Shown in pieces: positions 1-8,473 of a DNA stretch of 64,000 nt. Source of the stretch: an uncultured Alphaproteobacteria bacterium (GTDB lineage: Bacteria > Pseudomonadota > Alphaproteobacteria > RF32 > CAG-239); the NCBI GenBank assembly GCA_934270475.1, contig CAKQPS010000001.1, forward strand, positions 349,053 to 413,052. Reading direction: 5' to 3'. A model generated the notes under the pieces. That model had not been told where the DNA came from. It saw only the letters and a program-made list of their open reading frames with translations, and did not search any database. Each line of letters opens with the position of its first letter. The stretch's first letter is position 1. Both the position numbers and the translations under genes were made by a program.

Positions 1-17
1 GCTGTATGAATAAACAG

Positions 18-56
18 AAAAAGAGTCCACTCTAATAGGTGGCTCTTTTTTTGTTT
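18..56 (+). terminator. Rho-independent terminator
   Basis: An arm at 21-30 (AAGAGTCCAC) pairs with 39-47 (GTGGCTCTT), with one bulged base and an 8-base loop, and a T-run follows. It must end a plus-strand gene whose body lies left of the window. Confidence 0.75.
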
Positions 57-213
57 TGGCAGAAATTCAGTTATATTAGGTTAAATATTGTTCGCCGTTA
101 ATCATCAGAATTTGAACGACCGGCGAATCGGCAGATAATGTGTAAAAAGATTTTCCTCGGTTTTTTGCAAGATTGCAGTTGCTAAAACGGCTTGTCAAGT
201 TTATAAATAAAGT

Positions 214-960
214 ATGAGAGACAGTGTTTTGATATATCGTGATTACGGCTGTGCTGATGTTAATGCGCTGGCAGATGAGCTTTGCGCCTATTTTGAACCG
301 CGCGGCTGCAAAGTCGGCTTTGCCGATGCTAATGATATTATTTACCGCGGTCGGCTTAATGATAAAGTTATTGCTTTGTTTATGCCGGGGGGAGCAAGCA
401 CGCCGTACCGCCACAAACTTAAAGTACAGGGCAATGAAAAAATCCGTTCGTTTGTGCGGGAAGGCGGCGTATATTATGGTATTTGCGCCGGAGCCTATTA
501 TGCCTGCAAACAAACCGAATTTGAAAAAGATTTGCCGCAATCGCGCATTGTGGAAGAATATGAATTAGATTTGTTAAATGCTAAGGCGATAGGTTCTTTA
601 TATAAGGAATTAAAGATAGAGCCGTTTGCCAAAAATCCGGCATCGGCGGCTGCGGTTGAGCTTTTTGATGAAAACGGCGATATTTGGGTTGCGCATTATC
701 ATGGCGGTCCATATTTTGAGTTAAATGATTCCAAAGGTACAGAAATTTTAGCGCGTTATAATTTATCCGGATTTAAGCCGGCGGTGGTTTTGCAATCCTA
801 TGGTAAAGGCAAGGTTATTCTATCGGGCGTGCATTATGAAGATAGGGGCGTCGTGTTAGAAAAATCTGCGGCACAGCCAAATATAGTGCAAAAGCTAAAA
901 GAAAAGGAAACCGTCCGCCAAGCTTTTTTTAATAAGCTGATGAGTTTAAGCGGTAGATAG
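214..960 (+). CDS. BPL_N-type class I glutamine amidotransferase-like protein
   Basis: This 248-residue cytoplasmic protein resembles the BPL_N domain (biotin-protein ligase N-terminal domain), a class I amidotransferase-like fold. The clearest sign is the nucleophile-elbow motif YGICAGAYYAC with Cys91, preceded by the FMPGGAS strand-turn near residues 56-62. A later HYHGGPYF stretch and the GKVILSGVHYE strand are also usual in this family. The reaction is unknown; stand-alone BPL_N proteins are poorly characterised. The ATG at 214 lies in an AT-rich leader with no clear ribosome binding site. The gene stands alone, with a terminator upstream and a separate promoter for the next gene. Confidence 0.75.
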   Translation: MRDSVLIYRDYGCADVNALADELCAYFEPRGCKVGFADANDIIYRGRLNDKVIALFMPGGASTPYRHKLKVQGNEKIRSFVREGGVYYGICAGAYYACKQTEFEKDLPQSRIVEEYELDLLNAKAIGSLYKELKIEPFAKNPASAAAVELFDENGDIWVAHYHGGPYFELNDSKGTEILARYNLSGFKPAVVLQSYGKGKVILSGVHYEDRGVVLEKSAAQPNIVQKLKEKETVRQAFFNKLMSLSGR

Positions 961-980
961 ATTTTTTTGTACAAAAAATC

Positions 981-1008
981 TTGCTATTTGGCAAATATGT
1001 TATATAAT
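981..1008 (+). promoter_or_regulatory. Sigma70-type promoter of the 1050 gene
   Basis: TTGCTA (981-986) and a perfect TATAAT (1003-1008) are separated by 16 bases. Transcription would start near 1015, leaving a short AT-rich leader before the ATG at 1050. Confidence 0.65.
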
Positions 1009-1049
1009 CATACCATCTTTTATATTATTCATTTTTAAATTATTTTTTT

Positions 1050-1766
1050 ATGGAACAGATTAACCATTTTGCCGAGACTAATGCTGATGATCAGTTGAAG
1101 TCTATGATTAGCGAGTGCATTAATGGCACATCACTGAAAATAAGCGATGCAGAAGATGTTATTCTGCAATTGCCGATTTGCGCCAGAGCTCCTCTTCTGA
1201 GCTTGTACTTTACCAAAGTGCGAGGAATTATGGAAGACAGTTCTGTTGAGTATCATCGCTTTGTGCTGCTGTTGTCTTTGTTTCAGGTCGCCGTGCGGAT
1301 TTTTGAACGCCATGTGCTTTACGGTATTTCAAATCGCTTTATTGGAGTTGACCGTTTTGATAACAAGAATGTGAAACAGCTTATTAAAAATTTGGGAATA
1401 AGACAGCAGACCAACACTTTTGAGCTGGATTCGATTATTGACAACAATCCTTATTACAAAGAGGTTTTGTATGAAGTGAAGCATAATAATGCTCTCCTCA
1501 ACTGCGATGTAAAAGCGACAATATCTGATTATTTTGTAAAGAAAGTTATGCAATTTGTTGCTTTGTATGCTCAGGATGTGCGAACTTTTTATTCTATGGA
1601 TGTGCAAACTTATTATGTGCGTACTAATCCATCGATTTGCGATGAACAATTGTATAAACAATCTTGGATAAAATTCAAGCTACTGACTGTTAAAAGCTTG
1701 TTTTTCTTGAATGATTTGAGTGAAGAAGAGTTTGCTGAATTTTTTGAAAATTACAGCTTGCGCTAA
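1050..1766 (+). CDS. Hypothetical protein (orphan, monocistronic)
   Basis: I do not recognise this 238-residue protein. It has no signal peptide or convincing membrane segment. The middle (about residues 55-95) is rich in Leu, Val and Phe and looks helical, and the C-terminus is acidic and aromatic. It is its own transcription unit: a consensus-like promoter 40 bases upstream and a strong terminator right after the stop. The leader before ATG is nearly all A and T with no Shine-Dalgarno, a trait shared with the unrelated-looking orphans starting at 6388 and 20559. It is probably real because of the clean unit and long open frame, but no function can be given. Confidence 0.7.
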   Translation: MEQINHFAETNADDQLKSMISECINGTSLKISDAEDVILQLPICARAPLLSLYFTKVRGIMEDSSVEYHRFVLLLSLFQVAVRIFERHVLYGISNRFIGVDRFDNKNVKQLIKNLGIRQQTNTFELDSIIDNNPYYKEVLYEVKHNNALLNCDVKATISDYFVKKVMQFVALYAQDVRTFYSMDVQTYYVRTNPSICDEQLYKQSWIKFKLLTVKSLFFLNDLSEEEFAEFFENYSLR

Positions 1767-1772
1767 TTAAAT

Positions 1773-1818
1773 AAAATCCCTTGTTTCAGAAAATGAAACA
1801 GGGGATTTTATTTTTTTA
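1773..1818 (+). terminator. Rho-independent terminator
   Basis: A long perfect hairpin pairs AAAATCCC plus TTGTTTCA (1773-1788) with TGAAACA plus GGGGATTTT (about 1794-1809). A T-run follows. It ends the 1050 gene and isolates the mraZ promoter region. Confidence 0.9.
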
Positions 1819-1967
1819 AGAATCTGAAATCTTAACAAAACATTACATTGTGAATTATTTAAAAAAAAATTTTTATGCGCTATCCCACTGTTTTTGTATG
1901 GCGATTTTAAATCTTATGTATATTTTATGCGAACAAAAATAGAACAGTTAACAAAATACTAAAAAAT

Positions 1968-2002
1968 CCCATTGAAACCCATAAATTACCATGTTATACC
2001 AT
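1968..2002 (+). promoter_or_regulatory. MraZ box: four 5-bp boxes phased at 10 bp
   Basis: CCCAT (1968), CCCAT (1978), ACCAT (1988) and ACCAT (1998) each begin exactly 10 bases apart. On the other strand they read ATGGT, ATGGT, ATGGG, ATGGG. MraZ is known to autoregulate its operon by binding direct TGGG-like repeats at 10-bp spacing upstream of mraZ, so this is the likely operator. A weak promoter candidate (TTGTAT at 1894, TATATT at 1919, 19-base spacer) lies upstream, placing the boxes in the early transcribed leader. Confidence 0.75.
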
Positions 2003-2032
2003 AAATAGAAGTTAACCCGAAAGGAATCTGAC

Positions 2033-2500
2033 ATGAGAAAAGTTTTTCTCTTTATGGATACCATTATTAACAAAGTAGACGCAAAAGGTCGCGTTTCTTT
2101 GCCGTCAGATTATCGCGCAATCGTTAAAGAATTATCAACGGAGATTGTTTGCTATCGCAGCTTGAGCGCTCCTTGCATTGAAGGCTGTTTGGAAGACACT
2201 TTGGATAAGCTGGCTACGGAAATTGAAAATTCCACCGATTTCTTTTCGGAAACCCAGGATAATTTAACTAATTTAATTTTCGGCGATGCCAAGCGTTTTC
2301 CGTTTGACAGTACCGGGCGAATCGTTTTAACCGAAAAACTTTTAAAGCATGCCGGCATTACCGATACAGCAGTATTTGTGGGCAAAGGTCGCAAATTTCA
2401 AATTTGGAATCCGGAAAATTGGGCAAAAGAAGAATCCCGTATCCGTGCCGAAGTAATGAAAAACCGTCCGGTTTTGAAACAAAACAGGGAGGCTGAATAA
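2033..2500 (+). CDS. mraZ: Transcriptional regulator MraZ
   Basis: MraZ is the AbrB-fold regulator that opens the division and cell wall cluster and represses it through repeats upstream of itself. The two expected half-domains are visible: DAKGRVSLPSDYR near residues 16-28, and DSTGRIVLTEKL in the second half. The length of 155 residues is normal. The ATG at 2033 has AAAGGA about seven bases upstream; an in-frame ATG at 2054 matches the usual MraZ N-terminus better in length but lacks a good binding site. The stop overlaps the rsmH start (TAATG), so the two are translationally coupled. The phased operator lies 31-65 bases upstream. Confidence 0.93.
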   Translation: MRKVFLFMDTIINKVDAKGRVSLPSDYRAIVKELSTEIVCYRSLSAPCIEGCLEDTLDKLATEIENSTDFFSETQDNLTNLIFGDAKRFPFDSTGRIVLTEKLLKHAGITDTAVFVGKGRKFQIWNPENWAKEESRIRAEVMKNRPVLKQNREAE

Positions 2501-3414
2501 TGACAGAAGCTAAGCAAAAGCACATTCCTGTGATGCTGCAAGAAGTTTTGGCTGCTTTGAAACCGCAAAAGGGCGAAGTTTATGTTGATGCAACTTTTGG
2601 CAACGGCGGATATACTAGAGCAATTTTAGAGGCGGCAAATTGCAAAGTGATTGCGTTGGATAGAGACCCGACTGTGAAAATTCGTGCTAATGAAATGAAA
2701 AATATGTATGGCGAACGCTTTGAGTTCAGGGCTGGTCAATTTGGCGATTTTGCAGATTTAGTGCCGGAAAAGATTAACGGAGCTGTTTTTGATATCGGCG
2801 TTTCTTCTATGCAGCTTGACGAGGCGGAACGCGGTTTTTCGTTTAGCAAAGAAGGCGCTCTTGATATGCGTATGTCGCAAAGCGGCGTGTCAGCTAAAGA
2901 TATTGTCAATACATATGGCGAAGAAGAATTGGCGGATTTGATTTATCAATACGGCGAAGAGCGTAAGTCGCGGCAAATAGCCAAGCAAATTGCGGAGTAT
3001 CGCCGTGCCAAAGAAATTGAAACCACAACGGAATTAGCAGAGATTATATATAAGGTAATTCATAAAAAATTTGGCGAAATTGATCCGGCAACCCGTACTT
3101 TTCAGGCTTTGCGCATAGCTGTTAACGATGAGCTGGGCGAACTTTCGCGCGGGCTGAACGGAGCGGCGTCCCGTTTGCTGAAAGGCGGGCGTTTGGTTGT
3201 GGTGGATTTTCATTCGCTGGAAGACCGAATCGTAAAAATGTTCTTTAAAGAAAACGGCGGGCGTAAAGTTCGGGTTTCAAAATATGCGCCGGAATTGGTG
3301 CAGGAAGAGCATTTGTTTGCTGAAGTTTCTAAAGTTATTATGCCGACGGCTGGGGAATGCGAGCAAAATCCGCGGGCGCGTTCGGCTAAATTAAGATATG
3401 CAATAAGGGGATAG
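2500..3414 (+). CDS. rsmH: 16S rRNA m4C1402 methyltransferase RsmH
   Basis: RsmH (MraW) methylates N4 of C1402 in 16S rRNA using S-adenosylmethionine. The 304-residue length is typical. Recognisable parts are the N-terminal HIPVMLQEVL, the SAM-binding DATFGNGGYTRAIL (about residues 30-43), FDIGVSSMQLD (about 96-106), the RTFQALRIAVNDEL block, and VVVDFHSLEDRIVK near residue 240. The start overlaps the mraZ stop in a TAATG junction, and ftsL follows after 2 bases, so this is the second gene of a division operon. The order mraZ-rsmH-ftsL-ftsI is the classic start of the dcw cluster. Confidence 0.97.
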   Translation: MTEAKQKHIPVMLQEVLAALKPQKGEVYVDATFGNGGYTRAILEAANCKVIALDRDPTVKIRANEMKNMYGERFEFRAGQFGDFADLVPEKINGAVFDIGVSSMQLDEAERGFSFSKEGALDMRMSQSGVSAKDIVNTYGEEELADLIYQYGEERKSRQIAKQIAEYRRAKEIETTTELAEIIYKVIHKKFGEIDPATRTFQALRIAVNDELGELSRGLNGAASRLLKGGRLVVVDFHSLEDRIVKMFFKENGGRKVRVSKYAPELVQEEHLFAEVSKVIMPTAGECEQNPRARSAKLRYAIRG

Positions 3415-3416
3415 CA

Positions 3417-3788
3417 ATGGGTAGTATCAAAACGGCAATGGTTGTTTTATGGTTGACATTGACTTTATTTGTGGCAGTGGCGCAGTCGGTGCTGAAAAAC
3501 AGAGTGCAGGGATTGGAACGCCGTTTGGACACTATTAACGAAAATATCCAAAAAGATATCCGCGATATTCATATCCTGAAGGCTGAATGGAGCTTGAATA
3601 ATTCACCGGAACGCTTGAAAAAATTAGCATACGAACAATTATCTTTAGAAAAAGCCAAACCTGAACAAATTATTAACTATTCTGCTTTACACTTTAACTA
3701 TGAAGATGACACGCAGGCAGGCACCCGCGCTGCGCCAAACAGAAAAGGTTTGACAACACTGGTCAAAGCAGAGGTTAAAAAGAAATAG
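3417..3788 (+). CDS. ftsL: Cell division protein FtsL
   Basis: This 123-residue bitopic membrane protein has a short cytoplasmic N-terminus, one membrane segment (about residues 6-24) and a periplasmic coiled coil (about 28-60). It then has the HILKAEWSLNNSPERLKKLA block seen in alphaproteobacterial FtsL. FtsL bridges FtsB and FtsQ and activates FtsWI at the septum. Identification rests mainly on topology and position between rsmH and ftsI, because FtsL sequences diverge strongly. The start lies 2 bases after the rsmH stop and ftsI begins 2 bases after this stop. Confidence 0.88.
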   Translation: MGSIKTAMVVLWLTLTLFVAVAQSVLKNRVQGLERRLDTINENIQKDIRDIHILKAEWSLNNSPERLKKLAYEQLSLEKAKPEQIINYSALHFNYEDDTQAGTRAAPNRKGLTTLVKAEVKKK

Positions 3789-3790
3789 CT

Positions 3791-5560
3791 ATGCAGTTTA
3801 ATGTAAGTTTTTCTAAGCGAAAGAAGACCGAGCAGTTTTATCTCCCAGGGCAGGAGATAAAATTTTCGCATGGCTTTATTTCGCAGAAAAACTTTAGCGC
3901 CGAAGGCGACAGCGTTTCTATGTGTCGCAACCGCATTTGGTGGACAATGGCGGCATTTGCTTTATTTTATTGTATTTTAGGCTTGCGGGTGACATATGTT
4001 TGTTTGGGCAACGGCATCAATATTGACACGGCAATTGTTGAAGACGGGGCAGAAGAACAAGAAGTCCTGCATTTGAAGAATCCGGTTAAGCGTGCCGATG
4101 TGATGGATAGAAACGGCGAGATTATTGCCACTTCGCTGCCGACGGCAAATCTTTCGGCAAAGCCGGAGCTGATTAAAAATCCTGAAGAAGTGGCTGAAAA
4201 ATTAAGCGCGATTTTTCCTGATGTTACTTATGAACGTTTTTTGGATTTGCTGAGCAGGCATAAAAAATTTGTGTATTTGAAACGCAATCTGTCTCCGGCG
4301 CAGCAAAATTCGGTAAATGCGTTGGGAATACCGGGGCTGGAATTTGAAAACTGTGAAAAACGAATCTATCCGCATAATAATTTGTTTGCGCATATTTTGG
4401 GTAATACAAGTGTGGACAATCAGGGAATTGCCGGATTGGAAAGCTTTATGGACGAGCGTTTGACCACCTCGACAAAACCGGTAAAACTTTCGGTGGATAT
4501 GGGAATTCAAAATACGATTCGCGAGGAATTGATTGCCGGTATGAAGCATTTTATGGCAGAAGGCGCGGCGGCGATTTTGATGAATGTTAATACCGGACAG
4601 ATTATTGCAATGATTTCAGTGCCGGATTTTAATCCGAACGATAATATAAAAGTATCGGACAGAGCAATGTTCAACTTTGCCACCAAGGGCGTGTATGAAG
4701 CTGGTTCTGTGTTCAAAGTATTTAACACTGCAATGTGTTTGGACAGCGGCAAAATAGATGTTAACAGCCGCTTTGATACTTCTAAGCCGATATACTTTGG
4801 GCGCTATCGGGTTTCTGACCCGCACGGCTCGCATAAGATGTTGACGCCGGAAGATATTTTGGTGGAGTCGTCAAATATCGGTTCAACTTTGGAAGTTATG
4901 CAGGTCGGCAAGCAATATCAGCGTTCTTTTTTCCAAAAAATAAATATGGATAAGGCGCTGAGCGATTTTGAAGTTACGGAAACGGCAAAGCCTCTGTTCT
5001 TGTCAGAAAAGCGCTGGACAGACCATTCTATGGCAACCATCAGCTATGGATATGGTATTTCAACAACGCCTTTGCATATTATTACTGCGTTTTCAGCGGT
5101 GATAAACGGCGGAATTTATCATGAGCCGACTCTTTTAGCCGAGCCCAAAGACACGGGACGCCGGATTGTTTCAAATGAAACATCAGAAAAAATGCGTTCG
5201 CTGCTGCGGGCTGTTGTTGTGCGCGGAACCGGTCGGCGCGCCAATGTCGAAGGCTATCAGGTGTTTGGCAAAACCGGTACAGCCGATAAGTTGGTTAACG
5301 GTCGGTATGACCATAAAAAAAGTATATCTACATTTATTTCAGGTTTTCCGGAATCCGACCCGAAATATGCGTTATTGGTAGTGTTTGACGACCCGAAAGG
5401 TTTGAAAGAAACTTGGAACCATACCGAAGCCGGCTGGAACGCCGTGCCGACAGCGAAAAATATTATTACTGCGGTGGCGCCGCAACTTAATATTAAGGCT
5501 GATTTTGATTTGGAAAAGCAAAAAAACATTGTTGATGCCGCCTATAAAAAGAAAAATTAA
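3791..5560 (+). CDS. ftsI: Septal peptidoglycan transpeptidase FtsI (PBP3)
   Basis: This class B penicillin-binding protein cross-links septal peptidoglycan together with FtsW. It has 589 residues: a cytoplasmic start, one membrane segment (about residues 50-70), a pedestal domain (NPVKRADVMDRNGEIIA near 97-113) and the transpeptidase domain. The three catalytic motifs are present: SVFK with Ser306, SSN at 360-362, and KTG at 494-496. The gene is the last of the coupled run from mraZ. The usual next genes (murE, murF, mraY) are absent: after a 209-base gap comes pal, so the dcw cluster is split in this genome. Confidence 0.96.
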   Translation: MQFNVSFSKRKKTEQFYLPGQEIKFSHGFISQKNFSAEGDSVSMCRNRIWWTMAAFALFYCILGLRVTYVCLGNGINIDTAIVEDGAEEQEVLHLKNPVKRADVMDRNGEIIATSLPTANLSAKPELIKNPEEVAEKLSAIFPDVTYERFLDLLSRHKKFVYLKRNLSPAQQNSVNALGIPGLEFENCEKRIYPHNNLFAHILGNTSVDNQGIAGLESFMDERLTTSTKPVKLSVDMGIQNTIREELIAGMKHFMAEGAAAILMNVNTGQIIAMISVPDFNPNDNIKVSDRAMFNFATKGVYEAGSVFKVFNTAMCLDSGKIDVNSRFDTSKPIYFGRYRVSDPHGSHKMLTPEDILVESSNIGSTLEVMQVGKQYQRSFFQKINMDKALSDFEVTETAKPLFLSEKRWTDHSMATISYGYGISTTPLHIITAFSAVINGGIYHEPTLLAEPKDTGRRIVSNETSEKMRSLLRAVVVRGTGRRANVEGYQVFGKTGTADKLVNGRYDHKKSISTFISGFPESDPKYALLVVFDDPKGLKETWNHTEAGWNAVPTAKNIITAVAPQLNIKADFDLEKQKNIVDAAYKKKN

Positions 5561-5769
5561 GGTTTTTCACTGGTAAAAGATACTGTTCTGCCGCTTTGTT
5601 TCTAAAAATAATGCACAAATTTTGCAAATATTCGCATTTTTTTTATTTTTCTTATTGAAAAATTTACAAATATTTCTTAAATTACCAACTGTATTAGTTG
5701 TTATGCAATTAAATAAACTGTTCTGTAGCAATACAGACAAATTGTAAAAAACCATATGGAGAAAATAAA

Positions 5770-6234
5770 ATGAAAAAACTTTTAAGTTTGTTCTGCGCTC
5801 TTGTTGCTTTGTCAGGCTGCTCTACTTTTGGTGCTGACGGCGGCTTGTTCAGCGGTGCTGACTGTGAATCTAGATTGGCTCGTGATTTCGTAGAAAACAC
5901 AACCGATACTGTATTCTTTGCTTTTGATAGCTCTGCTTTGTCTGCAGAAGCTCAATCTGCTTTGGACACTCAAGTTGCTTGGTTGAAGAAACATGACGAT
6001 GTAAACGTTATTGTTCAAGGTCACTGCGATGACAGAGGTACTCGTGAATACAACATGGCTTTGGGTGAACGCCGTGCCAATGCTGTAAAACAATACTTGG
6101 TATCTCAAGGCATTGAAGAAAGCAGAATTTCTACAATTTCTTACGGTAAAGAAAGACCGGCTGTTTTGGGTAACAACGAAGCTGCTTGGGCTCAGAACCG
6201 TCGTGCGATTACAGTTGTTAGCGCAGCTGAATAA
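5770..6234 (+). CDS. pal: Peptidoglycan-associated lipoprotein Pal
   Basis: Pal is the outer membrane lipoprotein of the Tol-Pal system, which holds the envelope layers together during constriction. The 154-residue product has a lipoprotein signal with lipobox LSGC (Cys18 or so) followed by an OmpA-like domain: VFFAFDSSALS, then VIVQGHCDDRGTREYNMALGE, the diaminopimelate-binding region. AT-rich DNA precedes it, with AGGAGAAA-like sequence (TATGGAGAAAATAAA) upstream of the ATG. A terminator follows. cpoB, its functional partner, lies 1.2 kb downstream beyond an orphan gene. The tolQRAB genes are not in the window. Confidence 0.95.
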   Translation: MKKLLSLFCALVALSGCSTFGADGGLFSGADCESRLARDFVENTTDTVFFAFDSSALSAEAQSALDTQVAWLKKHDDVNVIVQGHCDDRGTREYNMALGERRANAVKQYLVSQGIEESRISTISYGKERPAVLGNNEAAWAQNRRAITVVSAAE

Positions 6235-6251
6235 TCAGACAGTTTTATTAC

Positions 6252-6287
6252 CAAAAAAAGCGCTGCCGAATCGGCGGCGTTTTTTTG
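6252..6287 (+). terminator. Rho-independent terminator after pal
   Basis: An A-run, then a hairpin of GCGCTGCCGA with TCGGCGGCGT (one mismatch, short loop), then a run of seven to eight T. It closes the pal unit. Confidence 0.85.
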
Positions 6288-6314
6288 TGCCGATTTTTTA
6301 GATGAGAAACAATC

Positions 6315-6343
6315 TTGACAAATTATGGCGTTTTGCTTATTAT
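6315..6343 (+). promoter_or_regulatory. Strong sigma70-type promoter of the 6388 gene
   Basis: A perfect TTGACA (6315-6320) and TATTAT (6338-6343) are separated by 17 bases. Transcription would begin near 6350. This decides the start of the next gene: an upstream in-frame ATG at 6325 falls inside the promoter, so 6388 is preferred. Confidence 0.8.
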
Positions 6344-6387
6344 CTTGGCAATTAACAACTATTGAGACACTAATTAAATTTATTATT

Positions 6388-7386
6388 ATGGAAACAAAAG
6401 TTTTAGCTCTTCCCAAAGATGCAGTATTGAAGGACATGGAGCTGTGGAACAATGGCAAGCACAGCGTTTATGCTGATTTTGACACATTGTGGCAGATGTT
6501 CCGCGGTGTTTTGGCATCAGGTAGTTACGGTACTTCGGAATTTGGCGGTCCGATTTGGCTGCTGGATTTCAGCTTGGCAAACTTGAGGAAACTTTTTCCT
6601 GAGAATCCGTGGCTGGACACCATGGAGCAGGACAAAAGCAAAGCTCTTGCCACCGGAAAGTCCAAAAATTTCAACAAGTTTTTCGAATGGTTCAGATTTC
6701 GTGCGGAATGCATGGTGAAGTTTTGCGGGTTAGGCAACGTTATCATCAAATATGAAACGATTTCTGGTGTGAACGTTGCTCTGTACGGCTGGGGTGTCTT
6801 TTTGGACACCGTACAAAGTTTTGTGGACGGCTCGGTCAGACGTCTTAGCTTGGGACTGATGATGAAGTGGAATTATTCTTTGCGTGAAAGCGAGGCTGTG
6901 CGCAAAGGAGAGTTCTTTACCTGTCTGAACACAGACTCCATGGTTAAACAATACCCGAATGCGTCGGAAGATGCAGACGATGTTAAACACAGCGATGTTT
7001 ACGGCGACTGCTATCACTTAAAGCACTTTAGCCCGATTACCGGTTATGTTATACCGGAAACCATGTCTGAAAAAATCTTGACGCTGGTTGTCAATGATTT
7101 GATGGAGTATATGGCTCAGAAGCTAAGCAACGAACCGGATCGCAGCGGGTTGATTTACCCTTATCCGCTGATGAAGTACGACAAATACCTTGACGGTATC
7201 GGCAGATGCGGACATCACTTTAAGCCGACAGCCGAGGTGTTCCGTTGGCGGAGAAATGACGGAGGTATTGAGGAAATTAAAGTCGAACTGCCGAAAATTG
7301 AGGAAAAGTACGGTGAATTTTGGCATCGTCAGTTCCCGCTCAAACAAAATTGGCGCGAACTGAAAGGGGAGATGTCGGTTTACTGA
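6388..7386 (+). CDS. Hypothetical protein (orphan, monocistronic)
   Basis: I do not recognise this 332-residue protein. The start at ATG 6388 (product beginning METKVLALPKD) is chosen because a TTGACA-N17-TATTAT promoter covers the alternative upstream start at 6325. It has no signal peptide. The composition is rich in Trp, Tyr, Phe and charged residues, like a soluble globular protein, and a His- and Cys-containing segment lies near GRCGHHFKP. The leader (AATTAAATTTATTATT) lacks a Shine-Dalgarno. The gene sits between pal and cpoB, flanked by its own promoter and terminator, so it looks inserted into a Tol-Pal neighbourhood. Function is unknown. Confidence 0.75.
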   Translation: METKVLALPKDAVLKDMELWNNGKHSVYADFDTLWQMFRGVLASGSYGTSEFGGPIWLLDFSLANLRKLFPENPWLDTMEQDKSKALATGKSKNFNKFFEWFRFRAECMVKFCGLGNVIIKYETISGVNVALYGWGVFLDTVQSFVDGSVRRLSLGLMMKWNYSLRESEAVRKGEFFTCLNTDSMVKQYPNASEDADDVKHSDVYGDCYHLKHFSPITGYVIPETMSEKILTLVVNDLMEYMAQKLSNEPDRSGLIYPYPLMKYDKYLDGIGRCGHHFKPTAEVFRWRRNDGGIEEIKVELPKIEEKYGEFWHRQFPLKQNWRELKGEMSVY

Positions 7387-7392
7387 TTGTTT

Positions 7393-7426
7393 AAAAAAGA
7401 CTGCTTTTAAGCAGTCTTTTTTTGTG
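7393..7426 (+). terminator. Rho-independent terminator
   Basis: AAAAGACTGCTT and AAGCAGTCTTTT form a perfect stem with a tiny loop, followed by TTT. It ends the 6388 gene. Confidence 0.9.
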
Positions 7427-7489
7427 CTTGTACTAAGGCAAAAAATATTTTATAAATAAGCTAGGTTTAGAATTTTGAGGAGGCGTTTT

Positions 7490-8473
7490 ATGAAATTAGC
7501 AGCTTGTTTTTTATTGTCGGGAAGTTTGTTGCTGGCGGCAATGCCGGCAAAAGCAAACTCTGATATGCAAAAAGAAATAGATGATTTGCGTGAAGATTTG
7601 ATGGTGCTGCAGCGCCAAATTTACCGCGGAGCCGGCAGTTCCGGTGAAGTATCAAAATCAGCAGACGTGTCACAGGAACAAGCCACCGCCGGAAACGTGC
7701 AGGTAAAAATCGGTGAATATGATGAAGTAATCCGCAAAGTTAACGGACGCATGGATACTTTGGAATATCAGGTAAAGCAATTGGAAAGCAAGCTGGATAA
7801 AATAAACCGCGATATGGAAATTCGTTTTAAAATTTTAGAGGGACGTCCGGTGCCTGACAATTTAAGTTCTCCGACTCCGGCAATTCCGACAACCTATGAA
7901 GCCAAAGTTGCTTCCGGCGCCTCTAAATCCGTGACCGGAGACGGTATTCAGGGCGATGATTTAGCGCCGATAGCCGGTTCTAATGTGGCTGCTCCAAAAA
8001 ATATTGCTGCCAGCAGCGCTGACGGAGCGCCGCAACAGTTGATTGCTGATGATACAGAGACAAAACCGGTGGTAACCGCTCAGCCAAAGTCCGCTGAAGA
8101 AATTTATGCCAACGGCATGGAGGCGCTGAACAGCAGCTTATATGATGAAGCTGAAATGGCTTTTCAGCAAATTTTAACGCAATATCCAAATGATAAATTA
8201 GCCGGCAATGCGCAGTATTGGATTGGCGAAGTATATTTTAAACAAGGAAATTATAACAAAGCTAAAGTGGCGTTTAAAAACGGCTATGAAAAATATCACA
8301 ACGGCAATAAGGCGCCTGACAGCTTGTTTAAGCTGGGACTGACTTTTAAGGCTAATAAAGAAAATAAAAACGCTTGTATTGTGCTTTCCAGCTTTGGTGC
8401 GGAATTTCCTAAAGCTAACGCAGATTTAGCCAAGAGAGTGCAGGCAGAAGCATCTAAGCTTGGGTGCAAATAG
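7490..8473 (+). CDS. cpoB: Tol-Pal system protein CpoB/YbgF
   Basis: CpoB is a periplasmic protein that links Tol-Pal to peptidoglycan synthesis at the septum. The start is ATG 7490, giving 327 residues, because GAGGAGG at 7477-7483 sits at ideal distance; a TTG five codons earlier overlaps that site. The product has a signal peptide (about residues 1-23, ending AMPAKA), a coiled coil (DDLREDLMVLQRQIY, and RKVNGRMDTLEYQVKQLESK), a low-complexity linker, and a C-terminal TPR region beginning SAEEIYANGMEALNSSLYDE with the QYWIGEVYFKQGNY repeat. This is the standard YbgF layout. The stop overlaps tilS. Confidence 0.93.
   Translation: MKLAACFLLSGSLLLAAMPAKANSDMQKEIDDLREDLMVLQRQIYRGAGSSGEVSKSADVSQEQATAGNVQVKIGEYDEVIRKVNGRMDTLEYQVKQLESKLDKINRDMEIRFKILEGRPVPDNLSSPTPAIPTTYEAKVASGASKSVTGDGIQGDDLAPIAGSNVAAPKNIAASSADGAPQQLIADDTETKPVVTAQPKSAEEIYANGMEALNSSLYDEAEMAFQQILTQYPNDKLAGNAQYWIGEVYFKQGNYNKAKVAFKNGYEKYHNGNKAPDSLFKLGLTFKANKENKNACIVLSSFGAEFPKANADLAKRVQAEASKLGCK

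Noticed and set aside
76..540. Minus-strand open frame of 154 codons
   Set aside because: It is a shadow of the BPL_N gene on the plus strand and has no family signature.
6325..6387. Upstream extension of the 6388 gene
   Set aside because: The extension lies inside a perfect TTGACA-N17-TATTAT promoter, so it would not be transcribed.
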